From assembly GCA_910587765.1 (NCBI GenBank), contig CAJUNR010000001.1:1-64000 (forward strand): 64,000 nucleotides of DNA, in the 5' to 3' direction. The position numbers and the translations under genes are program-made. The notes below the pieces were generated by a model, which was not told the DNA's origin, did not search any database, and saw only the letters and a list, made by a program, of their open reading frames with translations. The DNA is from an uncultured Lachnospiraceae bacterium. GTDB taxonomy: Bacteria > Bacillota > Clostridia > Lachnospirales > Lachnospiraceae. Positions 40,401 through 49,673 of this stretch are shown piece after piece. Every line of letters begins with the position of its first letter. The first letter of the stretch is position 1.

Positions 40401-41252
40401 CTATTCCTGCGCAGCCACGCGTTCCCGATCCGGATGCTCTCCGCTCCATCCGATCTGCGGCAGACAGCGCAGCAGGTACAGATCCTCGGAACGAATCTCC
40501 AGATCCGGCAATTCCAGATTCTGACGCATACGCTCCACGGACGACGCTTTCGGAATCACCCCGATCTTCTGCTGCAGCAGAAAACTTAACAGAAACTGAG
40601 CCGGAGACACTCCGTACTTCTGCGCCATCTCCAGAACGACCGGCTCCTCCAGGACGCGCCTTCTCCCCAGCGGGCTCCACGCCTGCACCTGAATCCCCCA
40701 CGATTTGCAGAACTGCACCGCGGTTTCCTGCATGTATCCTACATGAAGCTCCAGTTGATCAACCATCGGACGCACATCCGCAGTTTCCATCAGCGCCTCC
40801 AGATGGTGCGGCAGGAAATTGCTGACTCCGATGGCACGCACTTTTCCCTGGTGGTACAGCTCCTCCAGCGCCCGCCAACTCTCTCTGTCCAGTTCCTTCC
40901 AGTCCTCCGCGTCCGGAGACGGCTTCGGCCAGTGGAGAAGAAACAGATCCAGATAATCGCTTTGAAGACGTTCCAGAGACGCTTCAAAACTCTTCATCGT
41001 CTTCTCGTATCCCAGTTCTGTCTTCCACACCTTGGAAGTCAGGAAAAGTTCTTTTCTTGGAATCCCGCTCTCACGGAGCGCTTTGCCCACATACGTCTCG
41101 TTCCCATAGAACGCCGCCGTATCCAGCATCCGATATCCGGCTTCCAACGCCATGCGCACCACCCGTTCATCGCTCCCGTCCGTACACTTATACGTCCCGT
41201 AACCGATACACGGCATCTTCACTCCGTTCTGCAATACATAATACTGTTCCAT
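40401..41252 (-). CDS. aldo/keto reductase
   Basis: 283 residues, the size of AKR5-type 2,5-diketo-gluconate reductase-like enzymes. The catalytic tetrad is visible: Asp and Tyr in MLDTAAFYGNE (about 44-54), Lys in LTSKVW (about 76), His in LFLLHWP (about 107). AIGVSNFLPHHLEALM and VIPKASSVERMRQNLEL are the NADPH-binding motifs. It reduces an aldehyde or ketone. It lies 55 nt downstream of a Gfo/Idh/MocA gene on the same strand, so the two may form a small sugar-oxidoreductase operon. Substrate unknown. Confidence 0.9.
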   Translation of the reverse strand: MEQYYVLQNGVKMPCIGYGTYKCTDGSDERVVRMALEAGYRMLDTAAFYGNETYVGKALRESGIPRKELFLTSKVWKTELGYEKTMKSFEASLERLQSDYLDLFLLHWPKPSPDAEDWKELDRESWRALEELYHQGKVRAIGVSNFLPHHLEALMETADVRPMVDQLELHVGYMQETAVQFCKSWGIQVQAWSPLGRRRVLEEPVVLEMAQKYGVSPAQFLLSFLLQQKIGVIPKASSVERMRQNLELPDLEIRSEDLYLLRCLPQIGWSGEHPDRERVAAQE

Positions 41253-41307
41253 CTGCTCTGTCTCCTTCTGTTATTTTTTAACGGCGGCGGACCGCCGCCC
41301 GGTCCTT

Positions 41308-42327
41308 CTATCGGACCGCATCATGATCAAAAACAATCCCCGCCGTCTGTCTTGCCCTCGTCTGAATGTCCATGGTAATCAACGTCGTCTCCATCATCCG
41401 CTGCGCATATTCCTGATCCTTTTCATCCACGATGCGGATAAATTCCCGAAACTCATGGTACATCCGATGTTTTCCTCCATTGTAATCGTATCTGACGCCG
41501 CTTCCGTGAACCGTCGTTCTGCCTGTCTGATCCTCATTTCGATACAGTTCATAAGAAGACAGTTCATTCACCGGCGATGTGATACAGATGCAGCCCCGGT
41601 CACCCTGAATACAGGTGAACACCGGCGCCCTGCAGTCCTTCGCGCCGATACACACGCACTGAAAACTGCCGTAATTCATGGTCAGAATCCCGGAAGTATC
41701 AATGCCCCGCTCCACATTGGCAGCATAATGCACCTGCTCTGGCGCCCCGAACAGCTCCGCCGCCAGATCGATATTGTAAATGTTCAGATCCATCAGCGCC
41801 CCGCCCGACCGGTGCGGATCAAAGGCAGGCAGGACCTCTCCTCTGCAAAAGGCATCGTATCTGGAGGAATACTGAGAATAATTCGCCGTCACGATGCGGA
41901 TTCTCCCAAGCTCCGGCAGACAGCTTTTGATCCGCCAGGTGTTCGGCAGATACCTTGTCGTCACCGCCTCCAGCAGAATCGTTCCCCGCTCTCTCGCAAG
42001 GCGGTCCAGTTCTGCGGCCTCTCTGACATTGGAAGTGAACGGCTTTTCACAGACGACATGCTTCCCTGCCTGTATGGCTTTTTGGCAAAATTCAAAATGC
42101 AGATGGTTCGGCACGGCCACATAGACCGCTTCCACCGTCCCATCCCGCAGCATCTTCTCATAATCGGTATACCAGCCGGCAATCCCATAACGCACGCTCA
42201 GCTCCCGCAAATCGGCCTCTCGTCTGGGCGTTCCGCAGATCGCCCGGAGTTCAAGCCCCTCCATACCGTGTAGATGCTCCAGAAATTCCCGCACAATCAT
42301 CCCCGTCCCGACAATCCCTGTTCTCAC
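41308..42327 (-). CDS. Gfo/Idh/MocA family oxidoreductase
   Basis: 339 residues. The NAD motif GIVGTGMIVREF is at the start. HVVCEKPFTSNVREAAEL holds the EKP motif (about 95), and RSGGALMDLNIYNIDLAAELFG (about 165-185) is the substrate-domain motif. The usual catalytic HxxD is replaced here by NIYNID, a common variation in the large dehydrogenase-like group. GTG start at 42327 with GGAGGG at 9-nt spacing. It leads a two-gene unit with the aldo/keto reductase. Probable sugar or polyol dehydrogenase; not closely similar to the IolG-like protein at 30828. Confidence 0.87.
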   Translation of the reverse strand: MRTGIVGTGMIVREFLEHLHGMEGLELRAICGTPRREADLRELSVRYGIAGWYTDYEKMLRDGTVEAVYVAVPNHLHFEFCQKAIQAGKHVVCEKPFTSNVREAAELDRLARERGTILLEAVTTRYLPNTWRIKSCLPELGRIRIVTANYSQYSSRYDAFCRGEVLPAFDPHRSGGALMDLNIYNIDLAAELFGAPEQVHYAANVERGIDTSGILTMNYGSFQCVCIGAKDCRAPVFTCIQGDRGCICITSPVNELSSYELYRNEDQTGRTTVHGSGVRYDYNGGKHRMYHEFREFIRIVDEKDQEYAQRMMETTLITMDIQTRARQTAGIVFDHDAVR

Positions 42328-42450
42328 TGTATTTTCCCTCCTCCCGGACCTGTCTTCCGTTTAAAAGCATTTCTTTACCGGTTTTATGTCCTCTGCTTTA
42401 CAGTTTATAACAGAATGCTCCCCATTTCAACCGGTTTGCAAAAATATACC

Positions 42451-42497
42451 AAAAGAACGCCTCTATGGTCAGACATTCCCCATACAGGCGTTCTTTT
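42451..42497 (-). terminator. terminator of the nucleoside importer operon
   Basis: AAAAGAACGCCT (42451-42462) and AGGCGTTCTTTT (42486-42497) are perfectly complementary, and an inner TATGG/CCATA pair extends the stem. It lies 24 nt after the stop of the last permease gene (42521). Confidence 0.8.
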
Positions 42498-42520
42498 ATG
42501 TATTTCCGCTACATCGTTCT

Positions 42521-43438
42521 TTATTTTCCGGCCAGCTTCTGCCGTTTCTTCAATCCGGCATAGCTGTAGATCCCAAGCCCTACCAGAGTCGTCAGGTACG
42601 GCACCATCTGAATCAGCTCATGCGGAATATCCGTAAGCTGCATCATATTGGCCAGCGCCTGCGCCGCGCCGAAAAGCAGGGACACCAAAAAACCGCCCAC
42701 CGGCGTATCGCCGCCCATCGCGCTTGCCGCCAGTGCAATGTAGCCCTTTCCTGCGGACATGTCTTTCGTAAACATGTTCATATATCCGCCGGACAGGAAG
42801 AAGCCGCCCATGCTGGCCAGCACGCCGCTTAAAATCAAAGCGATGTACTGGATTTTCCGGGAACTGATACCGACGGATTCCGCCGCGTTCTTATTCTCCC
42901 CCACCGCACGGATCTTCAGTCCCAGCGGGGTTTTATAGAGGAACAGGTGCATGATCACGACCGCCAGCAGCGACAGGTACGTCATCAGATTCTGTCCCGA
43001 AAGGACCTGACCCAGAAACGGGATCCGGTCGATCAGCGGAATCACGATCTTCGGAGCCGATACGCTGGCAATGGAGGTGGAAGACCCGCGGTCTCCGGAT
43101 ACGGCCAGCATCAGAAGCACCGTTCCGCCCGTGGCCATCAGATTGATGGCAATGGCCGCCAGAATCTCGTCCGTCTTCAGGTTCAGCACGAAAAACGCCA
43201 GCATCAGGCCGATCACGCCTCCCGCCGCCATCGTCAGCAGAAGCCCTGCGGCGAAATTTCCGGTCATGGCGGAGAAGATGACGCCGAACAGCGCGGAGAA
43301 GAGCATGATGCCCTCCAGCGCCATATTGGTAATGCCGGACTTGGACGCCACGGAGGAGGCCAGCGCCGCGAAGAGAATCGGCGTCGTCGCCCGCAGGATG
43401 GCGTTAAAGAAATCAGGACTCAGTAAACTCTGCAGCAT
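42521..43438 (-). CDS. nucleoside ABC transporter permease (YufQ type)
   Basis: 305 residues with 8-9 hydrophobic segments. Motifs are TTPILFAALASSVASKSGITNMALEG near the start, LKIRAVGENKNAAESVGI (ATPase-contact loop) and GYIALAASAMGGDTPVGG, as in the second permease of PnrA/BmpA-type nucleoside importers. It begins 1 nt after the stop of the first permease. Both lie downstream of the ATPase and the BMP lipoprotein. With deoD in the same transcript, purine nucleosides are the likely cargo. Confidence 0.92.
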   Translation of the reverse strand: MLQSLLSPDFFNAILRATTPILFAALASSVASKSGITNMALEGIMLFSALFGVIFSAMTGNFAAGLLLTMAAGGVIGLMLAFFVLNLKTDEILAAIAINLMATGGTVLLMLAVSGDRGSSTSIASVSAPKIVIPLIDRIPFLGQVLSGQNLMTYLSLLAVVIMHLFLYKTPLGLKIRAVGENKNAAESVGISSRKIQYIALILSGVLASMGGFFLSGGYMNMFTKDMSAGKGYIALAASAMGGDTPVGGFLVSLLFGAAQALANMMQLTDIPHELIQMVPYLTTLVGLGIYSYAGLKKRQKLAGK

Positions 43439-43439
43439 C

Positions 43440-44507
43440 TTACGCCACCTCCCCTTCTTTTAAGGACGCTTTCGCTTCCCTTGCAATCATGCGGTGCTTC
43501 ATACCGCTTAAAAACTGTTCCGCCACCACCAGCAGGATGATGATACCCTGCGTAATCTGCACGATCTCCAGCGTCACGTCCGTGTAACGGGCCATGATCG
43601 AAGCCCCGGTCCGCAGATAAGCCAGAAACAGAGCCGCCAGCGGCGTGTACAGAGGATTTTTCTTGGCCAGCGTACAGATGATGATCGCGTCCCAGCCGTA
43701 GCCCAGAAGGGCTGTCCAGGAAAATCGGGTGTAAATAGGACTTAACAGCTCCACGCTGCCGCCGATGCCGGCGATGACGCCGCCTACCATCTGGGAGATC
43801 AGAATTACTTTCACAATACTGATTCCGGAATAGCGGGCGAAATTCTCATTCTCACCCGTCAGGCGCAGTTCATACCCGGTACGGGTCTTGAACAGGAACA
43901 CATAACCGAGTACCGCCACCAGAAGCGCAATCAAAAGCCCTGCGTGAATGTTGGTTCCCTTGATGAGAATCGGAAGCTCCGACTCCGCCGGAAGCTTGTA
44001 GGATGCAGAACCGACACTGGGATCCTGCAGAAAATGCATCATGATAAACGTACAGAGCCACAGCGACAGATAATTGATCATCAGGGAAGATACCAGCTCA
44101 GGGGCTCCGGTCTTGATCTTCATAACCGCCGGAATCGCACAGAACGCCGCACCCGCCAGCGCCGCCAGACAAATCGCCACGAAAGGACTTAATCCCGCCG
44201 GGAGCCCCAGCTGCAGCGCTACGGCCGCCGCCACCAGACCGCCCAGATGAAAACCGCCTTCCGTCGCCAGATTGATCTGATTGGCGGAAAACATAATACA
44301 GACGCCGGTTCCGGTAAAGATCAGCGGTACCATCGCCTCAACAACATTTCCGATATTCCTCTTGCTTTTCAGCGGACCCGTTATCAGCGTCGTAATCGCG
44401 GTCACCGGCTCGCTGCTGACGAAGAAAATGATCACAAAGGAGATCAAAAGAGCGATCAACACGGAAAAAAACATACGGAACAAATCAAAACGTTTTGCAC
44501 TATTCAT
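43440..44507 (-). CDS. nucleoside ABC transporter permease (YufP type)
   Basis: 355 residues with about 9-10 membrane segments and the first-permease features of BMP-family importers: ALLISFVIIFFVSSEPVTAIT, VPLIFTGTGVCIMFSANQINLATEGGF, LTGENENFARYSGISIVKV (coupling loop) and YGWDAIIICTLAKKNP. It overlaps the ATPase gene by 8 nt, so expression is coupled. It forms the translocation pore with the following permease. Confidence 0.92.
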   Translation of the reverse strand: MNSAKRFDLFRMFFSVLIALLISFVIIFFVSSEPVTAITTLITGPLKSKRNIGNVVEAMVPLIFTGTGVCIMFSANQINLATEGGFHLGGLVAAAVALQLGLPAGLSPFVAICLAALAGAAFCAIPAVMKIKTGAPELVSSLMINYLSLWLCTFIMMHFLQDPSVGSASYKLPAESELPILIKGTNIHAGLLIALLVAVLGYVFLFKTRTGYELRLTGENENFARYSGISIVKVILISQMVGGVIAGIGGSVELLSPIYTRFSWTALLGYGWDAIIICTLAKKNPLYTPLAALFLAYLRTGASIMARYTDVTLEIVQITQGIIILLVVAEQFLSGMKHRMIAREAKASLKEGEVA

Positions 44508-46062
44508 AAATCACGCCCTCCTGCTCTTCCTGATGCTTTAAGCCCAGCATGTACTGGCCCAATTCCTCCTCCGTGACGCCTGCCACATCGGTAAACATAC
44601 CGGAAAATTTTCCTTTGTACATCACCGCCAGACGGTCGCTCAGGGAAAACACTTCGTTCAGGTCCGCGGAAATCAGAAGCACCGCGCATCCCGCGTCCCG
44701 GAACGCCAGCAGTCTTTTACGGATAAATTCCGCCGCTCCCACGTCTACGCCTCTGGTCGGCTGGTTGGCAATGATCAGTCCGGGGCCGGTGGAAAATTCT
44801 CTCGCCACGATGACCTTCTGGATATTTCCGCCGGACAGCATCCCCACATTCTGACGGAAAGACTTGCATTTGATCAGATATTCTTTGATCAGCTCCACGG
44901 AACGCTCCTGGATCCGCTTCATCTTCAGAAGCATCTTTCCGGAATACTCCGGATCTGTATACTGATTGGAGAACAGGTTCTCCAGAATATTCAGATTTCC
45001 CGCGCAGCCGCTCGTCATGCGATCCTCCGGAATATGAGCCACGCTCAGATCACGGATCTCTTTGATGCTGCTTTTTCCGATATCCGTATCCTTTACGGTG
45101 ATCCTGCCCTGATAACTCTTGTTCAGTCCGGTCAGGGAGTCGATCAGTTCCGACTGACCGTTTCCCTCCACGCCCGCGATGCCCAGAATCTCGCCGCACC
45201 GCAGGTCGAAAGAAAGACCGTCTACTTTTAATACCCCCTGGGCATTGCGTACGGACAAATCCCGCACCTTCAACTGTACCGCCGCCGGCTTTGCCGCCTC
45301 TTTTTCAAAGGTCAGCACCACATCCCGGCCCACCATCAGACGGGACATGTCCTCGGTCGATATATCCTTTACTTCATAAGTACCCATACTGCGTCCGCTG
45401 CGCATGATCGTAGCGCGGTCGCAGATCCTTTTAATCTCATCCAGCTTGTGGGAGATGAAGATAATCGTATGTCCGCTGTCTCTGAGCTTCTCCAACTGCA
45501 CGAACAGTTCATCCGTCTCCTGCGGAGTCAGCACAGCCGTCGGCTCATCGAGAATCAGGATGTCCGCGCCGCGATACAGCGCCTTTAAAATCTCCACCTT
45601 CTGCTTGATTCCTACCGGAATTTCTTCTACCTTCGCTCTGACGTCAATGTCAAAATTATATTTCTGTGCGATCTCCTCCGCTGCCGAGACCGCCTTCTCC
45701 ATGTCAATAAAGACAAACTGTTTCCTCGGCTCTACCCCAAGAATGATATTCTCCGCCACGGTCAGGGACGGCACCAGCATAAAGTGCTGATGCACCATAC
45801 CGATCCCCTTGCTGATGGCATCCTGCGGCGACCGGATACTCGTCTCCTGTCCGTTCAGAAGGATCTGTCCTTCGTCCGGACTCTCGATCCCGAAGAGAAC
45901 CTTCATCAGCGTACTCTTCCCGGCGCCGTTCTCTCCCAGAAGCGCATGAATCTCGCCCTTCCTCAGTTCGATGCTCACATCCTCATTCGCCACAACGCCG
46001 TTGGAATAGATCTTCATGATGTGATTCATCTGCAAAACAATGTTATTTTCCAAGCAGGCCAC
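44500..46062 (-). CDS. nucleoside ABC transporter duplicated ATPase (YufO type)
   Basis: 520 residues, two ABC domains. Domain 1: Walker A GENGAGKST (about 44-52), ILILDEPTAVLTPQE. Domain 2: degenerate Walker A GVEGNGQSE, signature LSGGNIQKVIVAREF, then IIANQPTRGVDVGAAEFI, in which the Walker B Asp-Glu is replaced by Asn-Gln, as is usual in this subfamily. The start is GTG 46062 with AGAGGG close upstream. A strong hairpin separates it from the binding-protein gene, so it is probably expressed at a lower level. Confidence 0.92.
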   Translation of the reverse strand: MACLENNIVLQMNHIMKIYSNGVVANEDVSIELRKGEIHALLGENGAGKSTLMKVLFGIESPDEGQILLNGQETSIRSPQDAISKGIGMVHQHFMLVPSLTVAENIILGVEPRKQFVFIDMEKAVSAAEEIAQKYNFDIDVRAKVEEIPVGIKQKVEILKALYRGADILILDEPTAVLTPQETDELFVQLEKLRDSGHTIIFISHKLDEIKRICDRATIMRSGRSMGTYEVKDISTEDMSRLMVGRDVVLTFEKEAAKPAAVQLKVRDLSVRNAQGVLKVDGLSFDLRCGEILGIAGVEGNGQSELIDSLTGLNKSYQGRITVKDTDIGKSSIKEIRDLSVAHIPEDRMTSGCAGNLNILENLFSNQYTDPEYSGKMLLKMKRIQERSVELIKEYLIKCKSFRQNVGMLSGGNIQKVIVAREFSTGPGLIIANQPTRGVDVGAAEFIRKRLLAFRDAGCAVLLISADLNEVFSLSDRLAVMYKGKFSGMFTDVAGVTEEELGQYMLGLKHQEEQEGVIYE

Positions 46063-46131
46063 CTTTTACCCTCTCCGAATCTGATTCAAAATCTGTTTTG
46101 ACTGCTTTGTTTCAGAATCCTTTTTATAAAA

Positions 46132-46162
46132 GGCTGCCGGGAAACAAAAACTCCCGGCAGCC
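46132..46162 (-). terminator. partial (attenuating) terminator after the BMP lipoprotein gene
   Basis: GGCTGCCGGGA (46132-46142) pairs perfectly with TCCCGGCAGCC (46152-46162) with a 9-nt loop. On the minus strand it is followed by TTTTATAAAAAGG. It lies 25 nt after the lipoprotein stop and 70 nt before the ATPase start, so it would stop part of the transcripts and stabilise the upstream mRNA. Confidence 0.75.
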
Positions 46163-46186
46163 TCCTGCGGCAGTCTTACTGCCTTT

Positions 46187-47353
46187 TTATCTCTCAATCG
46201 CCGTATCTACCACGATCTCGCCTTTGATGATTTTCTGCTCCAGCTCATCAAGTTTTGTACGGATATTCTCCGGAAGCATCTCCTCGTAATGCGCGTCCTT
46301 CACCAGCTCTACGCCGCCCTCGGCAAATCCGAGCACTTCGGTGGTGCCGTACGTCAGTTTTCCTTCCAGATCCAGGTTAATCGCACGATACAGAGAATTA
46401 CCCACGTTCTTCAGTGCGGAAGTCGGAATGTTCTTCGCGTAATCCGGAAGCAGGCTCGCCTGGTCGGAGTCAACGCCGAACGCATAAAGGTTCATGTCGC
46501 CTGCCGCCTCGATCTGTCCAAGACCCGCATTACCTGCCACGTTGTATCCTACATCCACGCCGTTCTGATACTGTGCCAGCGCCAGATCCTTACCCTTGGT
46601 GGAATCCACGAAATCGCCGACCCAGGATACCTGCACTTCGATCTCCGGATCGATGTCTTTCGCGCCCTGCTGATAACCTTTCAGGAAATCGTTGATAACC
46701 GCGTTGTCCATGCCGCCCAGAAAACCAATCTTCTTCGTGGAAGGATCGATGCCCTCGATCGTCTCGTCGGTCGTCATCATCGCTGCCGCCGCGCCCACCA
46801 GATAGGACACCTCATTCTGCTTGTACAGAATGTTGTAGATGTTGGTCGGGTTTCCGTTGTCCTCGAACATAAACTGCTCGTCGAAGAACATGAATTTCTG
46901 ATCCGGATACTGCTCCGCCGCTTTTGCCAGCGGATCCGCCATCTGCCAGGTTCCCATGATGATGACGTCATACTCGCCGGAATCACAGTAGTCCAGAAGC
47001 GTCGGCTCCCATTTGGACTCGTCCGCAGCCGTGCCGCCCATCTGCTCAACTTTAAAATCAAAGACGTCCGCGCCCAGCTCGTCTTTAAGTCTGGTCAGAC
47101 CTTCATTTGCGGAATCATAGAACGATTTGTCACCAAGCGTTCCGTTGAGCAAAAGAGCCGCTTTGTAGGTCTCGCCGCTTGCGGAAGCCGCAGGCGCTTC
47201 GCTGTCCCCGCCTGCATCTGCCGCCGGCGCCTCGGCGCCGTCCTCTGCCGCAGGTGTCTGCGCGTCTGTGCTCGTGTTGTCTTTTCCGCCGCAGGCCGTC
47301 ACGGATAATACCATCGCTGAAGCCAGCAACATTGCTAATACTTTTTTCATCAT
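46187..47353 (-). CDS. BMP family (PnrA-like) nucleoside-binding lipoprotein
   Basis: 388 residues from ATG 47353 (RBS AAGGAGG at 9 nt). The signal peptide MMKKVLAMLLASAMVLSVTA is followed by the lipobox Cys (VTACGG). A disordered Asp/Ala/Glu/Pro-rich linker (about 25-60) precedes the BMP domain: KAALLLNGTLGDKSFYDSANEGL, VIIMGTWQMADPLAKAA, GFLGGMDNAVINDFLKGYQ, GVDVGYNVAGNAGLGQIEAA. The Trp in GTWQMADP sits at the family's nucleobase-stacking region. With deoD upstream it most likely captures purine nucleosides outside the cell. Confidence 0.93.
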   Translation of the reverse strand: MMKKVLAMLLASAMVLSVTACGGKDNTSTDAQTPAAEDGAEAPAADAGGDSEAPAASASGETYKAALLLNGTLGDKSFYDSANEGLTRLKDELGADVFDFKVEQMGGTAADESKWEPTLLDYCDSGEYDVIIMGTWQMADPLAKAAEQYPDQKFMFFDEQFMFEDNGNPTNIYNILYKQNEVSYLVGAAAAMMTTDETIEGIDPSTKKIGFLGGMDNAVINDFLKGYQQGAKDIDPEIEVQVSWVGDFVDSTKGKDLALAQYQNGVDVGYNVAGNAGLGQIEAAGDMNLYAFGVDSDQASLLPDYAKNIPTSALKNVGNSLYRAINLDLEGKLTYGTTEVLGFAEGGVELVKDAHYEEMLPENIRTKLDELEQKIIKGEIVVDTAIER

Positions 47354-47354
47354 A

Positions 47355-48761
47355 TTAGACTTCCTCCTTGTTCTTTGCATGCTTTATGCTGTTTAAAGTA
47401 TCGTCCACCAGTTCCTCCAGCGTACATCTGCTCTTCCCTCTCATGTAGGTAATGAGCTCGTGAAACGCCGGATGGACCAGCTTCTCTGGAATGATACGCA
47501 TTCCCTTCTGGATTGCCGGTACCGGCATGATCATGCCTGCGTTGCAGTCCGCGTCCACACCGCACATGGTGACGATGTGAAGCGTCTTTGTATAGTCGCC
47601 GTTCCCGTAGTAAAGCGCGATCACTTCACAGCAGGCGTTGGGATAGGCGTGGATCCAGTTGTATTTCTTATATTTCTCCTGACAGTCGGACAATGCCTGA
47701 TGCCAGTCCTCATAGCGTTCGCAGCATTCCCAGGCGAAAGAGACGACCGAATGGTACTCGCTGTCCGCCGGAATCAGATCAATGGCGCGGCGCAGCAGCA
47801 CGCGCACATCCGGCTCCGTGAACGCCAGCGCCGTCAGCACCGCGTTGAAGACTTCCCCCAGAATCCCGTTGTTCGCATGGGCCACTTCCCCGTCCGCCCA
47901 TGCCAGCTTCGCCGCCAGATATGTGTCTCCCGGAGCCGCCATGCCGCAGATCCCGCCCTTCATCTGGGCCCCGATCCACTCGCAGAACGGATTGTGGAAG
48001 GTACCGCTTTCCGGCGGCAGGATTCCGCTTTTGATATTCCGCAGAGCGACCTCCTCCGCGGACCAGCCGCAGGGAACAAGTCCCGCCCATGAAAGCGCAA
48101 TCTCCTTCGAGGTCACATCGTAGCCGTATCTGGAAAACGCGTCCAGAAACGCAAGTTCATAGGTAATGTCGTCATTGTACGTATTTGGTTCCCGCAGATA
48201 ATCATACACCTCTCCGAACGCTTTGTAAAGATTCTGCGAGGTATAACCTTCGACCATCGTGCCCATCGCCGCTCCGATCAGCTGCGACAGCCAGGCCGCC
48301 TTCAGCCTGTCCCGAAATTCCGGAGCGTCCACCTCCACCGGCTCCGCCGCCGGGAAACGCACCGCTTTCTCATACTGTGCGAAAGACGTATACTGCGTGT
48401 AGCTCCAGTACGGAGACGCTTCGTCCCTGACGGCGCGCGCCAGTTCATACCGAAGCTCTGCGGATATCTCATGCAGTCTCACGTAATTTTCCTCCGCATG
48501 GGCTCCAAGACCCTCTTCCAGAAGCTCATACGCGCGGTCTCCCGCCAGATAACCCCGGTTTTCCAGCGCCTGCACCGCGGCGACCATGATCCGCTCCGGC
48601 GCGCCGGAACCCGGCACATGGCTCCCCCAGTCCAGGCTCAAAAGCTGGTCGTAAAACTTCTGCGTCTCCAGATTGGCCGTCCAGGTCTGATCTTCCTCGG
48701 AGAGCACGACCGGCTGTGCGTTCCAGTACAGCTCCCCTGCCATTTCCCACGCTTTTTTCAT
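47355..48761 (-). CDS. ADP-ribosylglycohydrolase-family protein
   Basis: 468 residues from ATG 48761, which overlaps the deoD stop (ATGA). The DraG/ARH core is in the C-terminal ~320 residues: LKAAWLSQLIGAAMGTMVEGYT, TYNDDITYELAF (metal-binding Asp-Asp, normally T-D-D-T), HANNGILGEVFNAVLTALAF and CGVDADCNAGMIMPV (second metal site). The N-terminal ~150 residues are an extra helical region I do not recognise. Placed between deoD and the nucleoside importer, it may split an ADP-ribose-like or nucleoside conjugate and release base or ribose. Protein de-ADP-ribosylation is less likely from the context. Confidence 0.85.
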   Translation of the reverse strand: MKKAWEMAGELYWNAQPVVLSEEDQTWTANLETQKFYDQLLSLDWGSHVPGSGAPERIMVAAVQALENRGYLAGDRAYELLEEGLGAHAEENYVRLHEISAELRYELARAVRDEASPYWSYTQYTSFAQYEKAVRFPAAEPVEVDAPEFRDRLKAAWLSQLIGAAMGTMVEGYTSQNLYKAFGEVYDYLREPNTYNDDITYELAFLDAFSRYGYDVTSKEIALSWAGLVPCGWSAEEVALRNIKSGILPPESGTFHNPFCEWIGAQMKGGICGMAAPGDTYLAAKLAWADGEVAHANNGILGEVFNAVLTALAFTEPDVRVLLRRAIDLIPADSEYHSVVSFAWECCERYEDWHQALSDCQEKYKKYNWIHAYPNACCEVIALYYGNGDYTKTLHIVTMCGVDADCNAGMIMPVPAIQKGMRIIPEKLVHPAFHELITYMRGKSRCTLEELVDDTLNSIKHAKNKEEV

Positions 48762-49465
48762 AGGCTCGCTGCCACTCCCAACGCAACCTTCATCATGTTG
48801 GTAAAACCGTTCTGGCGCTCCTCGGCCGACATCTCTTCCTGAGAAACCATGGAATCCGATACGGTGAAAATGCCCAGCGCCCGGACGCCCGCGCGCGCCG
48901 CGTTGCAGTACAGCGCAAAGCTCTCCATCTCCGCCGCCAGGACACCCATCTTCGCCCATTCCTTCCACTCCGGCGTTTCATTATAGAAAATATCCGAAGA
49001 GATCACGTTGCCGACGATATACGGGAAACTGTTTTTCTCCGCTTCCTCCACGGCCTTGCTCAGAAGGTCAAAGGAAGCGACCGCGGAAAAACTGCCCGGA
49101 AGATGATATTGATGCGCATAGTTGGTGTCGGTGCTGGAGCCGGCCGCCATCACGATATCGCCGAGCTTCACATACTCCTGCATTCCTCCGCAGGAACCGA
49201 CGCGGATCAGGTTCTTCACGCCGTACATATGAATCAGTTCATAGGAATAGATGCCGATGGAAGCGCAGCCCATGCCGGTTCCCATGACAGACACCCGCTT
49301 TCCCTCATAAGTCCCCGTATATCCGAACATATTCCGAACCGTGTTGAACTGAACCGCATCCGTCAGGAACCGGTCCGCAATCACCTTTGCCCGAAGCGGA
49401 TCGCCCGGCAGCAGGACCGTCTCCGCAATATCCCCCGGCTTCGCCGCGTTATGTGGTGTTGACAT
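48758..49465 (-). CDS. deoD: purine nucleoside phosphorylase DeoD
   Basis: 235 residues, the length of hexameric DeoD. Start at MSTPHNAAKPGDIAETVLLPGDPLRAK (ATG 49465, AAGGAGG upstream) gives the family N-terminus with the phosphate-binding GDPLRAK. GTGMGCASIGIYSYELI, RVGSCGGMQ and the catalytic-site region VLAAEMESFALY, then FTVSDS, are all present. It phosphorolyses purine (deoxy)nucleosides to base and (deoxy)ribose-1-phosphate. It is the first gene of the nucleoside salvage operon, followed with a 4-nt overlap by the ADP-ribosylglycohydrolase-like gene. Confidence 0.95.
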   Translation of the reverse strand: MSTPHNAAKPGDIAETVLLPGDPLRAKVIADRFLTDAVQFNTVRNMFGYTGTYEGKRVSVMGTGMGCASIGIYSYELIHMYGVKNLIRVGSCGGMQEYVKLGDIVMAAGSSTDTNYAHQYHLPGSFSAVASFDLLSKAVEEAEKNSFPYIVGNVISSDIFYNETPEWKEWAKMGVLAAEMESFALYCNAARAGVRALGIFTVSDSMVSQEEMSAEERQNGFTNMMKVALGVAASL

Positions 49466-49481
49466 AATACCCTCCTTATCC

Positions 49482-49525
49482 GGTATCTGTTTTGATACCC
49501 TTTTTATTTTGGTGACATTATACCA
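49482..49525 (-). promoter_or_regulatory. deoD: promoter and possible operator of the deoD operon
   Basis: The minus strand carries an extended -10 TGGTATAAT (TATAAT at 49522-49517). Between it and the ribosome site lies the inverted repeat GGTATC (49482-49487)/GATACC (49494-49499), with a 6-nt spacer, placed in the early transcript where a repressor could block transcription. The regulator is not in this window. Confidence 0.5.
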
Positions 49526-49619
49526 TAGTCCCTTTCTTTTTTCCACAATGTTTTTACATTCTGCATAGAACTGCATGGAATACCCCGAAAACCGAATCTT
49601 ACATTCCGCTCAGAGGGGC

Positions 49620-49648
49620 TTGTAAGAAAGGCCTTTTCCATATATAAT
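49620..49648 (+). promoter_or_regulatory. promoter of the MGMT-like gene
   Basis: TTGTAA (49620-49625) and TATAAT (49643-49648) are 17 bp apart. The block from -35 to past -10 is nearly repeated at 51599-51627, including the identical TTTTCCATATATAATACAG. Confidence 0.75.
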
Positions 49649-49673
49649 ACAGTTCATGAAAGGAGCCGGAACA

